Source of the DNA: Candidatus Carbonibacillus altaicus | GTDB taxonomy: Bacteria > Bacillota > Bacilli > Thermicanales > DSM-22653 | Direction: 5' to 3' | NCBI GenBank assembly: GCA_003050645.1 | Contig: PEBX01000001.1 | Span: 1-64,000, forward strand | Length of the DNA stretch: 64,000 nt | Shown: piece by piece, positions 1-8,778 of the stretch | Layout: each line of letters starts with the position of its first letter | How positions within the stretch are numbered: the stretch's first letter is position 1 | Notes under the pieces: model-generated | What the model saw: only the letters and a program-made list of their open reading frames with translations | The model's database searches: none | Told to the model about the DNA's origin: nothing | Translations under genes and position numbers: made by a program

Positions 1-59
1 ATCAAAGTCGCCTTGACAGTCGCTTTAACCGTCGTTAGATGTTGAAATAGCATGTTTTT

Positions 60-88
60 ATCATAAATGAGCGATGAACGGCTGTCAA
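60..88 (-). promoter_or_regulatory. sigma-A type promoter reading out of the left edge
   Basis: On the minus strand a perfect TTGACA (83-88) is followed after 17 bases by TATGAT (60-65). It points toward position 1, so it should drive a gene beyond the window. Seen directly; use in the cell is inferred. Confidence 0.7.
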
Positions 89-165
89 GAATAGGCATTG
101 AAAAAGGATCCATGCGGCGATGCATTGATCACGGTCTGTTTGAAGACCATCCTTTCAAGATCTCC

Positions 166-251
166 TTAGGAAGGATGCGAGGCATTCTCCGGTGTATTGG
201 TCATATAATGGGCTGTTTTTGTCAGTCTGAGAAAGGCAAGATCATTCATCC
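166..251 (-). pseudogene. fragment of a truncated-hemoglobin gene (3' end)
   Basis: Minus-strand reading gives LAFLRLTKTAHYMTNTPEN and a TAA at 166-168. This matches the C-terminal part of the truncated hemoglobin encoded at 39662-40165 (LAFLRLTKTAHHMTNTPEP), also at the nucleotide level. Upstream of about 252 the similarity breaks into other frames (weak NEASD and VDE matches), so only a decayed 3' remnant survives. It has no start codon or Shine-Dalgarno sequence. It could come from duplication of the local gene or from a second, lost globin gene. Confidence 0.7.
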
Positions 252-382
252 ACCGATATTCGAACGTTCGTGCGGTCCGACGCTTCATTCACCTGAGAGC
301 ATACATAGGGGGGAGGCTTCAGAACTTCTCACCACCTCGCATTCGGGGCCACGCGAAACAGTTCAACCAGTTTTCCACAAAA

Positions 383-413
383 ACAAAAAAAGCCTTCTGT
401 ACCAAGGCTTTTA
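383..413 (-). terminator. rho-independent terminator after tRNA-Gly
   Basis: A stem of AAGCCTT / AAGGCTT (390-396 with 404-410) has a 7-base loop and, on the minus strand, is followed by a T-rich run. It lies 14 bases beyond the tRNA-Gly 3' end. Confidence 0.85.
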
Positions 414-426
414 GTCAGTTTATGTA

Positions 427-500
427 TGGAGCGGGTGATGGGAATCGAACCCACGCCGCCAGCTTGGGAAGCTGGAGTTCTACCATTGAACTACACCCGC
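427..500 (-). tRNA. tRNA-Gly(CCC)
   Basis: The minus strand folds as a 74-base tRNA with acceptor GCGGGTG/CACCCGC, D arm, anticodon arm CCAGC-TTCCCAA-GCTGG, T arm with GGTTCGATTCC, and encoded CCA (427-429). The anticodon is CCC and reads GGG codons. It is a single-gene unit with its own promoter and terminator. Confidence 0.96.
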
Positions 501-506
501 ATATGG

Positions 507-540
507 ACGTGAGACAGTTCGATATCAGAACAGCTCACGT
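507..540 (-). other. hairpin in the tRNA-Gly 5' leader
   Basis: An inverted repeat pairs ACGTGAG with CTCACGT and, inside it, GTTC with GAAC around a 7-base loop. It begins at about the predicted +1 and ends 6 bases before the mature tRNA. It has no T-run, so it is not a terminator. It may protect the leader or guide its trimming. Confidence 0.5.
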
Positions 541-545
541 CGTAC

Positions 546-574
546 ATTATACGGAAAACACGTTCGGGTGTCAA
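546..574 (-). promoter_or_regulatory. consensus sigma-A promoter for tRNA-Gly
   Basis: TTGACA (569-574), a 17-base spacer and TATAAT (546-551) on the minus strand are a full match to the vegetative consensus. The -35 box overlaps the last codons of the PBP gene (stop at 571-573). Transcription should start near 539. Confidence 0.9.
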
Positions 575-3500
575 GGGGCGGGAGGCGTGCCGTCAGACGG
601 CAGACTCGGTACGGACGGTACACCCGGAAGGACTTCCCCGGGCGACTGCCCGGATCCCGGCCTTCCTTTCCCAGGCTCCTGTACACCGGGATCGGGCGGA
701 ATTGTTCCCTGATCATTTCCGTTTTCATCGCCGTTTCCAGGTTTTCCGGGATTGTCGGGCTTACCCGGTTTGTCCGGTTTGGCCTGCACGGTCTTGGACG
801 GCTTGGATTCACCTAAGGCATTTTCCGCTGTCACCTGGAAAAACCCATCTTCCATACCGAACGAAAGAATCTGTAAATACGGCGTATCGCTCGTACCTAC
901 TTCTTCAAAAGGCCCATCCTTATCCGGACTATAGTAAACATGATAAAGCTTGACTTGTTCCCGTTCGGGATTCGGATCCCAGGTGAGTGTAACGCCGAAG
1001 GCATCCATTTTTGCCTTCAAACCCTTGGGAGCGCTGGGGGCTTTATGCACCTCTCCGGGTTGACCAAAAATGCTTATGGCCGAGGATGGCGGCGACTCGT
1101 TACCGGCAATATCCACTGCCGTCACCACATATACATCGGTTGGGTCTTTGACTTTTTCACTGAACGATGTCGGTAGATGGCTCATCACACTCGCCACCCG
1201 ATCCATCCCGAAAAGACTACTGCGATAAATACGATAGCCGGCGATATCCGTCTCAGGATTTTTATTCCACGCAAGCGTAACCGTTTGCGTCCCTTCATCG
1301 TACTGCGCGGTCAAACCCTGAGGGGCAGACGGTGAGCGACCGTCTTCCTGGCGCGGATCGAGTTCACTGGGATAGGTGAGTTCCCAGTCGAGTGGCTGGT
1401 AATTCACTTTCGGATCCGGTTTCGTCGGTAAATCATAAGGCTTCCGTTTCACCAAAAATTTTTCGATGACTAGATCATCTGGCGTCTGATCAATCGCCAC
1501 GTAATTTTTTCCATCGACGATGACGATACGCGCCTTTTGTACAACATCGTCCGCTTCTGACGGAACGTTCTCCTTGTAAAACTGCATAGGCACGACCCAT
1601 CCTGCTTCTGAGCATGCATCAGAAGGGAGTTTTGCCGAATATTTACAGACATTTAGCGTAACGATACCATCCGGCTTGGGAAAAGCGGCATCTTTAGGTG
1701 AAAGCTCTGGCTTTTTATCGAGAACGATGTTAAATAGATTCGACCATATCGTTTTATGAATGCCATCTACGGATTTTTGCGTGTAAGGGATATCAAAACC
1801 GAGCCATAGGCCGAGAGTAAGGGTTGGAGAACCACCAACAAACCAGAGGTCCTTGGTTTGTGAGGTCGTTCCAGTTTTACCAAACAGTTCCCGCTTACCG
1901 TGAGCTTTTTCCACATTGGCGCGAATCACCGATCCGGTGCCTTGGGTCATCACACTTTTTAGCATATCGGTGACAAAGTACGCCGTGACAGGAGAGATCG
2001 CTTGCGTGACGACCGGCTCATGCTGATACATCGTCTTTCCTTCATCGTCGGTAATTTTTTCGATCATATAACTTTGGACGAGTTTTCCTCCGTTTGGAAA
2101 GACACTGTACGCCTGCGTCATCTCATACACGGTTACCCCGTTGGTAAGCCCACCGATCGCTGCTGTCTGCGCCGTATTATCAGCCGGTACAAAACTCGTT
2201 ATACCCATCTTCTGTCCATAGGCTAAGGCATTCGGGATACCTACTTCGAGAGAGAGTTTTACGGCAGGGACGTTCCATGATTTGGCTAGCGCTTCGCGTG
2301 CGCTCATCAGTCCGTGAAACTTGTTATCATAGTTGAGCGGCGTGTGCTCATCCGCTTTCCCTTTGTTAAGTACAATCGGTGTATCATCGACCGGTGCATC
2401 CGGGCTGATAAGCGCGCCTTCTTCAAAAGCCGGGGCATAAGCTAAAATCGTCTTCATCGTAGAACCGGGCTGACGCGGAGAAGCCGCGTGATTGGTCGCT
2501 TCCCGTTTGTAGTCCCGGCCACCGATGGAAGCTAAGATCGCTCCGGTTTTGTTATCGATCAGTACGGCCCCGACTTCCTGGACCGGATTGGTGACTTTAA
2601 TCTCTTTTTTATTTGCACCCGAGCCTACTGTCACCGTATAATTCGGCGGATTTTCCCAAAAGTTTTTTGGATTGGCAGCAAATGCTTGAAACGCATCATA
2701 CAAGTCCTTATCGATGGTCGTGTAAATATGATACCCTTTGGTCAAAAGATCGCGTTTCTTTTTTTCTAGAAGTTCGTTATAAAGTTTTTTATACTCTTCT
2801 TGACCGACATCTTGTATATCGATGCCTTGAGCATTAAGATCTTGCCGAACAAGTTCTTCTGCACTGCGGTCGATGATTTCAAACATAAGAAACGGGTAAT
2901 CACGATAAGCACTTTCCGAAGCAGGCGCATTCTGAATACTCCCTAACAGATCAAATGTGAGCGCCGTCTTGTATTCGGTCTCGTCGATTTTACCGTCCTG
3001 CTTCATTCTGGAGAGGACTGTCTCCATGCGCTTCAGCCCAGCTTCTTTAGTATCGCCGTAGGGTAGGTAATTGGCCGGACCTTGCAGAAGTCCCACGAGA
3101 TAAGCGGCCTGAGCCAAGTTCAGTTCGCTGGCATGGACCCCGAAATAACCACGCGCAGCAGCTTCAATCCCGTAAAGATTGCCACCCCCTTGCGGGCGTC
3201 CAAAGTACATCTGGTTCAGGTAATACTCGAGAATTTGCTGTTTGGATAAAAAACGCTCGATTCTAAGCGCGAGCAAAATCTCATTGACTTTGCGCCGGTA
3301 CTGAAGCTGTCTCAGCTCGTTGCCTTTTAATTTTCCGCTGATTTCCTGGCGGTACGTCTCTTCCAGAAGTGTTTGTTTGACGAGCTGCTGGGTAATGGTC
3401 GAACCACCCGTCTGCTCTTCAGAATGCGTGATAAGCTGGAAGACGGCGCGTCCCGTCCCTTTTAGACTGACACCCATATGCTGATAAAAACTTTTATCTT

Positions 3501-3837
3501 CGGTCGAGATCAGGGCATCGATCACGTACGGCGATATTTTATCGAGCGGTACGTACCGTCTGTCCCCTTCAATCGGCAGCTTGCCGATAGGCGTACCGTC
3601 ACGAAAATAGGCAAAGCTTGTATAACTGTTCATCTCTTCCAGCGTATTTTTTATATCTTTATAAGAAATGACCGGTTGATCTTTTAATATCGCTGTCACA
3701 AAGCCAAACGCCGTCCCGACACCGAGGGAAAAAACGGCAATGAACAAAAGAAAGAAAAGCTGCATGAAGCGGATAATCAGTGTTTTGATTTGAATGTTGC
3801 GCCTTGAACCTGAAGGTTTGTTCGGTGCTGGTGACAC
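571..3837 (-). CDS. class A penicillin-binding protein 1A with FN3 domains
   Basis: This is a bifunctional murein synthase that polymerises lipid II and cross-links peptides outside the membrane. The 1088-residue protein has a cytoplasmic basic N-terminus, one membrane segment (about 22-48), and a GT51 glycosyltransferase domain with the catalytic Glu motif EDKSFYQH (113-120). The transpeptidase domain has SxxK (STMK near 458), SWN, and KTGTT (near 653). Two fibronectin type III domains follow (about 840-1015), then a Pro/Gly/Asp-rich tail. The start is GTG at 3837 with a run of five Gs 7 bases upstream. The length exceeds the usual 700-900 residues because of the FN3 domains and tail. Next to tyrS-rpsD, as in some other Bacilli. 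Which ponA/pbpF-type paralogue it is cannot be told from sequence alone. Confidence 0.95.
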   Translation of the reverse strand: MSPAPNKPSGSRRNIQIKTLIIRFMQLFFLLFIAVFSLGVGTAFGFVTAILKDQPVISYKDIKNTLEEMNSYTSFAYFRDGTPIGKLPIEGDRRYVPLDKISPYVIDALISTEDKSFYQHMGVSLKGTGRAVFQLITHSEEQTGGSTITQQLVKQTLLEETYRQEISGKLKGNELRQLQYRRKVNEILLALRIERFLSKQQILEYYLNQMYFGRPQGGGNLYGIEAAARGYFGVHASELNLAQAAYLVGLLQGPANYLPYGDTKEAGLKRMETVLSRMKQDGKIDETEYKTALTFDLLGSIQNAPASESAYRDYPFLMFEIIDRSAEELVRQDLNAQGIDIQDVGQEEYKKLYNELLEKKKRDLLTKGYHIYTTIDKDLYDAFQAFAANPKNFWENPPNYTVTVGSGANKKEIKVTNPVQEVGAVLIDNKTGAILASIGGRDYKREATNHAASPRQPGSTMKTILAYAPAFEEGALISPDAPVDDTPIVLNKGKADEHTPLNYDNKFHGLMSAREALAKSWNVPAVKLSLEVGIPNALAYGQKMGITSFVPADNTAQTAAIGGLTNGVTVYEMTQAYSVFPNGGKLVQSYMIEKITDDEGKTMYQHEPVVTQAISPVTAYFVTDMLKSVMTQGTGSVIRANVEKAHGKRELFGKTGTTSQTKDLWFVGGSPTLTLGLWLGFDIPYTQKSVDGIHKTIWSNLFNIVLDKKPELSPKDAAFPKPDGIVTLNVCKYSAKLPSDACSEAGWVVPMQFYKENVPSEADDVVQKARIVIVDGKNYVAIDQTPDDLVIEKFLVKRKPYDLPTKPDPKVNYQPLDWELTYPSELDPRQEDGRSPSAPQGLTAQYDEGTQTVTLAWNKNPETDIAGYRIYRSSLFGMDRVASVMSHLPTSFSEKVKDPTDVYVVTAVDIAGNESPPSSAISIFGQPGEVHKAPSAPKGLKAKMDAFGVTLTWDPNPEREQVKLYHVYYSPDKDGPFEEVGTSDTPYLQILSFGMEDGFFQVTAENALGESKPSKTVQAKPDKPGKPDNPGKPGNGDENGNDQGTIPPDPGVQEPGKGRPGSGQSPGEVLPGVPSVPSLPSDGTPPAP

Positions 3838-3843
3838 GTGAGA

Positions 3844-3872
3844 ACCCCCTTTTCTCTGATAGCATTATAGCA
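3844..3872 (-). promoter_or_regulatory. extended -10 promoter and RBS of the PBP gene
   Basis: The minus strand carries TGC-TATAAT (3864-3872), an extended -10 box without a good -35. The GGGGG ribosome site lies at 3845-3849, giving a leader of about 20 bases. A competing reading is an 8-codon mini-ORF (3865-3891, MVKPLRML) behind a strong AAAGGAGG, which would be transcribed only from a promoter further upstream. Confidence 0.55.
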
Positions 3873-3891
3873 TACGCAGAGGTTTAACCAT

Positions 3892-4270
3892 AGTGACCTC
3901 CTTTGTTCTAGCCCGATAAGGCGGACCCGGGTCGATCCGGACGGCCCCTTCAAGCAGCCCAACTGTTAGCCCTTTTTATACAAAAACATGAAACCAAAAT
4001 AAGGAATACGGCCTCTAGGTTTTAGACGTAAAAACCGATGATCGGTTGCGTATCGACCGTTATATCACCATACATTGCCCATGTTTGACCTCACCATGCT
4101 GCCTTCAGTATACTTAACAATAAACGTCGGATAACAGTATGCCATCACCGTCATCATGGATTGTCATCATGCATCCGTACGGTCGTCTCTCAGGCGTCTG
4201 GGATGGCATCGTTAACGTATGCCATCACCGTCATCCACCTGTGCATCGCACAAATGAACAGTTCGTATCA
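3892..4270. other. intergenic region PBP / tyrS
   Basis: About 380 bases without a convincing gene lie between the two divergent genes. A T-box leader is common before tyrS, but I find no AGGGTGGNACCGCG-like antiterminator motif on the plus strand. The only structure seen is the direct repeat and palindrome listed separately. Confidence 0.6.
4137..4235. repeat. 19-bp direct repeat with adjoining palindrome upstream of tyrS
   Basis: The 19-base sequence at 4137-4155 recurs exactly at 4217-4235, with starts 80 bases apart. The second copy forms one arm of a palindrome, GATGGCAT (4202-4209) with ATGCCATC (4219-4226), around CGTTAACG. Role unknown; a regulator site or slippage duplication are both possible. 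Confidence 0.6.
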
Positions 4271-4284
4271 AGGAGGGCAGTCAT

Positions 4285-5544
4285 TTGCATACGTCACACG
4301 ATCCCCACATTATGCAGGAAGTAGAACGACACATGACGATCATCCGCCGCGGCGCAGTGGAAATCATAGACGAAGATGAATTGCGAGAAATGCTCGTAAA
4401 AAGCCTCGAGCATAATCGTCCGCTGAAAGTGAAGCTGGGGCTCGATCCCTCAGCACCGGATATTCATCTCGGCCATACCGTCGTCATACAAAAATTAAAA
4501 TCGTTTCAGACCCTCGGTCATACTGTTCAGCTCGTGATCGGAGATTTTACCGGTCGCATCGGCGACCCGACCGGAAAATCGGAAACACGGAAACAGCTTA
4601 CAGAAGAAGAAGTCCAAAAAAATGCCGAAACATACGTCGAGCAATTTTCGAAAGTCCTTGATATGTCAAAGGTTGAAATTCACTTTAACAGCCACTGGCT
4701 TGCGCCGCTCACTTTTGCCGATGTCGTCAATCTGGCGGCACAAACGACTGTTGCTCGGATGTTGGAGCGGGACGATTTTCAAAAACGGTACGCAGAAGGA
4801 ATACCGATTGCCTTGCATGAATTTTTTTATCCGCTCATGCAAGGATATGACTCCGTCGTCTTGCGGTCAGACATTGAATTAGGAGGAACCGATCAAAAAT
4901 TCAACCTGCTGATGGGGCGGACGCTTAAGCGTGCCTTTGGCCAGCGTCCGCAGGTCGTCATGATGATGCCCTTATTGGAAGGGCTGGATGGTACGCGCAA
5001 GATGAGTAAGTCGCTCGGCAACTATATCGGCGTGAGTGAACCACCCGAAGAGATGTACGGAAAGGTGATGTCGCTTCCGGATGATCTTATGCTCAAATAC
5101 TTCGAGTTGCTGACTGATATAACCGAAGCAGAACTCGCGCAACTTGCCGAAAACCTCGCGTCCGGAAAAGCGCATCCCCGCGATGTCAAGATGGATCTGG
5201 CGCGGCGGATCACCGCTACTTACCACGGACCAGTGGGAGCCATGAGAGGCGAGGAACATTTTCGCACGCTTTTCCAGGAGCGTTCTCTCCCCGATGCCGA
5301 AGATATCGAGGCGCGCCCCGTTGATCCCGCACTTCTGGAGGATGGCAAGATCGGCATGCTTCACCTCTTGACCACGCTTAAACTCGTCCAGAGCAACAGC
5401 GAAGCGCGGCGGATGGTGCAGCAAGGCGCGGTCAAAATCGACGGCGAGAAAATATCGGATCCAACGCTCGCTGTCGTCCCCCGTGAAGGGATGATCGTAC
5501 AGGTCGGAAAACGTCATCTCGCCCGCGTCACCTTACGTACCTGA
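4285..5544 (+). CDS. tyrS: tyrosyl-tRNA synthetase
   Basis: It attaches tyrosine to tRNA-Tyr in the cytoplasm with ATP. The 419-residue class I synthetase has the HIGH-type motif HLGH (61-64), the KMSKS loop (about 239-243) and a C-terminal S4 RNA-binding domain (about 350-415), the normal family layout and length. The start is TTG at 4285, chosen because AGGAGGG lies 7 bases upstream; the first ATG would be ten codons later without such a site. It converges on rpsD with a shared bidirectional terminator, the same pairing as in B. subtilis. No T-box was found in its leader. Confidence 0.97.
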   Translation: MHTSHDPHIMQEVERHMTIIRRGAVEIIDEDELREMLVKSLEHNRPLKVKLGLDPSAPDIHLGHTVVIQKLKSFQTLGHTVQLVIGDFTGRIGDPTGKSETRKQLTEEEVQKNAETYVEQFSKVLDMSKVEIHFNSHWLAPLTFADVVNLAAQTTVARMLERDDFQKRYAEGIPIALHEFFYPLMQGYDSVVLRSDIELGGTDQKFNLLMGRTLKRAFGQRPQVVMMMPLLEGLDGTRKMSKSLGNYIGVSEPPEEMYGKVMSLPDDLMLKYFELLTDITEAELAQLAENLASGKAHPRDVKMDLARRITATYHGPVGAMRGEEHFRTLFQERSLPDAEDIEARPVDPALLEDGKIGMLHLLTTLKLVQSNSEARRMVQQGAVKIDGEKISDPTLAVVPREGMIVQVGKRHLARVTLRT

Positions 5545-5684
5545 GTGTATTTGAATGTATTGAAAAGATAAAAACGGCGTCATATTAGAACATTCTTAAA
5601 AAACGTGAGGCCCCTACTGTACTGAGAACTGTACTGAGATGACACTGTACGTACATCACAAGCAGCGCACGTCATAAACAAATG

Positions 5685-5717
5685 TCAAAAAAAGCCCCCT
5701 TCTCACAGGGGGGCTTT
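5685..5717 (-). terminator. bidirectional terminator between tyrS and rpsD
   Basis: AAAGCCCCCT pairs with AGGGGGGCTTT (5691-5717) around a 6-base loop. The minus strand ends in seven Ts, so it clearly serves rpsD. The plus strand ends in a weaker T-rich tract and may also stop tyrS transcription. Confidence 0.88.
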
Positions 5718-5823
5718 CTACTTTCTACTTTCTAATTTTCAACGCCTTATACCATCTACGCGCCCTGCGCCATAGAAAGCAATTGAAAAAGCGATAGACT
5801 GAACTGAATGTGAGACGTCTTAA

Positions 5824-6426
5824 TTAACGGCTGTAGTACTCAACGATCAAGCTTTCTTGAATTTCAGCCGGCAGCTCCGACCGCTCCGGCAGACGGGTCA
5901 GCACGCCTTCCATCTTTTCTTCGTCGTAGCTTAAATACTCGGGCAAATAAGAACGCACCGACAGCGCTTCCTTGATCGAAACAAGGTTTTTACTCTTTTC
6001 CACGAGACCAATCGTATCGCCCGGTTGTACGCGATACGAAGGAATGTCAACGCGTTTGCCATTGACAGTCACATGCCCGTGATTGACGAGCTGACGAGCA
6101 CCACGTCTTGTCCGCGCCCACCCTAGACGATAAACGAGGTTATCGAGACGTTGCTCAAGCAAAATCATAAAGTTTTCACCCGTTGTACCTTTCATACGTT
6201 GCGCTTCGTTGAATAAGTTCGCAAACTGCCGTTCACTGAGTCCATACATAAAGCGCAGTTTTTGCTTTTCTTGGAGCTGTAAGCCGTATTCACTGAGTTT
6301 GCGACGCTGGGTTGGGCCATGTTGCCCTGGCGCATACGGACGTTTGGCCAGTTCTTTGCCCGTACCTGAAAGCGAAATACCGAGACGACGACTAATTTTC
6401 CAAGTCGGTCCGAGATACCGTGACAT
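5824..6426 (-). CDS. rpsD: 30S ribosomal protein S4
   Basis: This primary 16S rRNA-binding protein of the small subunit nucleates 30S assembly. The 200-residue sequence shows the S4 N-terminal region ([15 protein letters not shown]) and the S4 domain (about 92-155, with [11 protein letters not shown]). It has no cysteines, so this is the zinc-free form. The ATG at 6426 follows AAAGGGG in a 5' leader of more than 200 bases. In B. subtilis rpsD is monocistronic and S4 represses its own mRNA through the leader. The long leader here is compatible with that, but I did not recognise the pseudoknot. Confidence 0.98.
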   Translation of the reverse strand: MSRYLGPTWKISRRLGISLSGTGKELAKRPYAPGQHGPTQRRKLSEYGLQLQEKQKLRFMYGLSERQFANLFNEAQRMKGTTGENFMILLEQRLDNLVYRLGWARTRRGARQLVNHGHVTVNGKRVDIPSYRVQPGDTIGLVEKSKNLVSIKEALSVRSYLPEYLSYDEEKMEGVLTRLPERSELPAEIQESLIVEYYSR

Positions 6427-6669
6427 CCTTATTTTAACCCCTTTCTTTGTTCCTGAGTCATGCTTTTACGATTGTTCAAGTTTTTCAATGATAGACGCAT
6501 GTATAGAGCGTTCGTTTTATTTTTATATCAAGCACCTGGCCTGATCTGCGCGATTCGGTATTCCTGGAAAAAATCAGCCGCTGTCCACAGGAACCCGTGA
6601 TCAGAGAGGGAGCACATCATCCGGCCATGATCCAAACGTTATTAACGATATCGTAAATGACTCAAAAAG

Positions 6670-7962
6670 TCAAGAGGAACGAAACGACTGACTCAGTGTG
6701 AAGATCACCTGTGCCAGTTCAGCCCTTGTCACTGGATGATGCGGTCGAAAGGTGCCATCCGGGTATCCTTGCATCAGCCCGTTGTCATGGACAAAGCGTA
6801 TGGCTTCATAGGCCCAATGTGTAGGCGACACATCTTTCCAGAGCACGGGCGCTTGTTCAGCCAAAAGGGGGAGTAGATAATCTCGAACAATGCTCCGTCC
6901 GTAGTCTGCATCGGGTGCCCATAATCCGCCCAGCCCCTCAATGGTTTTGGCACGCCCTAGAAGCTCTGGAAAATGTCTTGGGTCGAATGTATCTTGACGG
7001 GGATAGCCCTTCGCCCCAGCGTAAAGCGCAAGATGATCGAGATGGGCACGAACCCCTTCCTCCCAACTTTTAAACCGATGGTGCGCAGATGGGTCGGTGT
7101 CGCGTCCGCCGGGTCGTGACTTCAACCCAGCTGGATTCATATACGATGCATCCAAAACACCACCAAAGCGCCCAAAGGCTGTCTCTTTTGCTGCTTGTGC
7201 ATAAGCGACCTCTGGCCTTACATATCCGTGCATACCTGTTAAAGTCCAATAAAGATCTGCCAGATCGATAAAAGTATGTGTCCCACCCCGCGCTTTAGCC
7301 CAGTGTTCAGCAGCGGAACGATCGATCTTGGATTCACCTAAAATCGGTGTGCCTTCTTCTTTAGGCGCATCCGGCACATCACCTGACTGAGACGTTCCCC
7401 GCTCCTTTAAGCTGAGAGCATACGATAAAGCCTGGACATGCGCCTCCGCAAGACTTTCTAAAAAATGTTCATCCTTCAAAAGAAGCGCATCCTCTGGATG
7501 GGTAAGAAACAAATTTTCAGTGAGCACAGCTGGCACCCTTGTCTTACGCAAGACATAATAGTCTGCTTTTTTCATCCCTCGATCGACAATGGGATACGCC
7601 TTAAGGGCAGCGAGCAATGACTCGTGCAGTTTGCGGCGTATGATGGCTGTAGGTGTATCATCTGCAAGACTGGTGTGAATGTAGTCTTCATAACCGCGCG
7701 CTGACGTGTTTTCAGCAGCATTGATGTGGATGGAATAAAAAAAGTCAGCTTTAACACGTTCTGCTAAAGCGACTCTGTCGGCAAGTGATACCGTCTGATC
7801 TTCTTCACGTGTCATGAAGACTTGGGCCGAATGATACGCCTTAAGACGCGCACGAACATGTTTTGCCAGCATAAGCGTCAGCACTTTTTCAACAAGACCA
7901 TGCCCTACTGCCCCCGGATCGTCTCCTCCATGTCCGGGATCAAGCACAATACGATATGTCAT
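6670..7962 (-). CDS. N-acetylmuramoyl-L-alanine amidase with glucosaminidase-like and SLH domains
   Basis: It should cut the amide bond between MurNAc and the stem peptide. Domains in order are Amidase_3 (about 3-185, starting VLDPGHGG, with the zinc-ligand pattern H-E-H), a glucosaminidase-like lysozyme fold (about 230-375, with VAYAQAAKETAFG), and one S-layer homology motif (about 382-430, WAYEAIRFVHDNGLMQGYPDG). The protein begins directly in the amidase domain, with no signal peptide; a GGGAGGAAAG site just before the ATG supports this start. Signal-less amidases such as CwlC act in mother-cell lysis late in sporulation, so a similar role is inferred. Monocistronic by spacing. Confidence 0.88.
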   Translation of the reverse strand: MTYRIVLDPGHGGDDPGAVGHGLVEKVLTLMLAKHVRARLKAYHSAQVFMTREEDQTVSLADRVALAERVKADFFYSIHINAAENTSARGYEDYIHTSLADDTPTAIIRRKLHESLLAALKAYPIVDRGMKKADYYVLRKTRVPAVLTENLFLTHPEDALLLKDEHFLESLAEAHVQALSYALSLKERGTSQSGDVPDAPKEEGTPILGESKIDRSAAEHWAKARGGTHTFIDLADLYWTLTGMHGYVRPEVAYAQAAKETAFGRFGGVLDASYMNPAGLKSRPGGRDTDPSAHHRFKSWEEGVRAHLDHLALYAGAKGYPRQDTFDPRHFPELLGRAKTIEGLGGLWAPDADYGRSIVRDYLLPLLAEQAPVLWKDVSPTHWAYEAIRFVHDNGLMQGYPDGTFRPHHPVTRAELAQVIFTLSQSFRSS

Positions 7963-8097
7963 GGTGCTCTTTCCTCCCGCAGGCTTATTTGTATCATCAT
8001 ACGTCTCAGACGTAAAGCCCGTCCGGGAATCAACCTAACCATGGCAGTGAATGACAATGAAACATCACGTCAACGCTTGGATTAATCTCAGAGCCCC

Positions 8098-8167
8098 ACA
8101 CTGCCAGATAGATCAGGCTTCTTTCGGCCATGAATATCAAAATATTCGATGGTTATGTGCCAAGCTG
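8098..8167 (-). pseudogene. displaced 3'-end fragment of a yfcE/ysnB phosphodiesterase gene
   Basis: The minus strand encodes AWHITIEYFDIHGRKKPDL and SGSVGL then TGA. It aligns without gaps to the last residues of the intact gene at 10788-11405 (GWRVSIDYYDLNGRKKPDL, SGSVTLWH). Similarity extends through the stop to about 8092 and ends abruptly at about 8167, where the transposase remnant begins. The orientation matches the intact gene, so the two 3' ends form a diverged direct repeat around 8168-10787. Confidence 0.72.
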
Positions 8168-8700
8168 TAGCTTTTTCGACCGTTCTTTCGTCTGTCTTCT
8201 CTTTCGGAGGAGACGTGCGCGTGGTTGGTCTTTTTTCTGGGCGAACGTGAAAATTGCTTCATATGCCCGAATGGTCCTGATGTAAGCTTTTATAAAATAC
8301 CAGACGAAGAAAAACGTATCGGGTCTGGAGCAAAGCTTCAAGATTTTATGAAGGTGAGAATTGCAGCAACTGTCCTTTTAAGGTCGCCTGCACGAAGGCA
8401 AAGGAAAACCGTAAGGTACACTGGAATACGATTTCGGAAGAACTGAAAGCAAAAGCAAAAAGAGCCCTTGAGGATGGCGAGAAAGCTGCGATATATGATA
8501 TATGCCCGGCGAAAAGTCGAGGTAGAAATCGTATTTGGCCACATCAAGGGCAACCGATCGTTTCACCGGTTCTCGTTGCGTGGGTTAGATAAGGTACATA
8601 CAGAGTTCGGGATGTGGGATTGGTTCACAACCTACTGAAAATGGCGAGCATTCGCTTCGCCACTCACATAGAAAAGCAAGCAAAAAAGATTGTGTAGAAA
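8168..8700 (+). pseudogene. IS1182-type transposase remnant (C-terminal part, frameshifted)
   Basis: Three plus-strand reading frames join into one transposase tail: first CPNGPDVSFYK and RIGSGAKLQDF (from about 8255), then YEGENCSNCPFKVACTKAK (from 8347) and KVEVEIVFGHIKGNRSF (about 8515), then LVHNLLKMASIRF to TAG near 8697. The Cys cluster followed by the VEVEIVFGHIKGNRSFRRF-type block is characteristic of IS1182-family transposases. At least two frameshifts and the missing N-terminal half make it inactive. Confidence 0.75.
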
Positions 8701-8778
8701 ACTTACGTTTTTTTACTCAGCCTTTTTGTTTTTAGGGCTTATTAGGCAGCCCCTTGTTAGTCGTTTCAACGCCAGAGC

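Noticed and set aside
67-414. 115-residue plus-strand frame at the left edge
   Set aside because: It overlaps, in antisense, the globin remnant and the terminator; no ribosome site and no family resemblance.
3838-4284. T-box leader before tyrS
   Set aside because: No AGGGTGGNACCGCG-like element or terminator with T-run was found on the plus strand.
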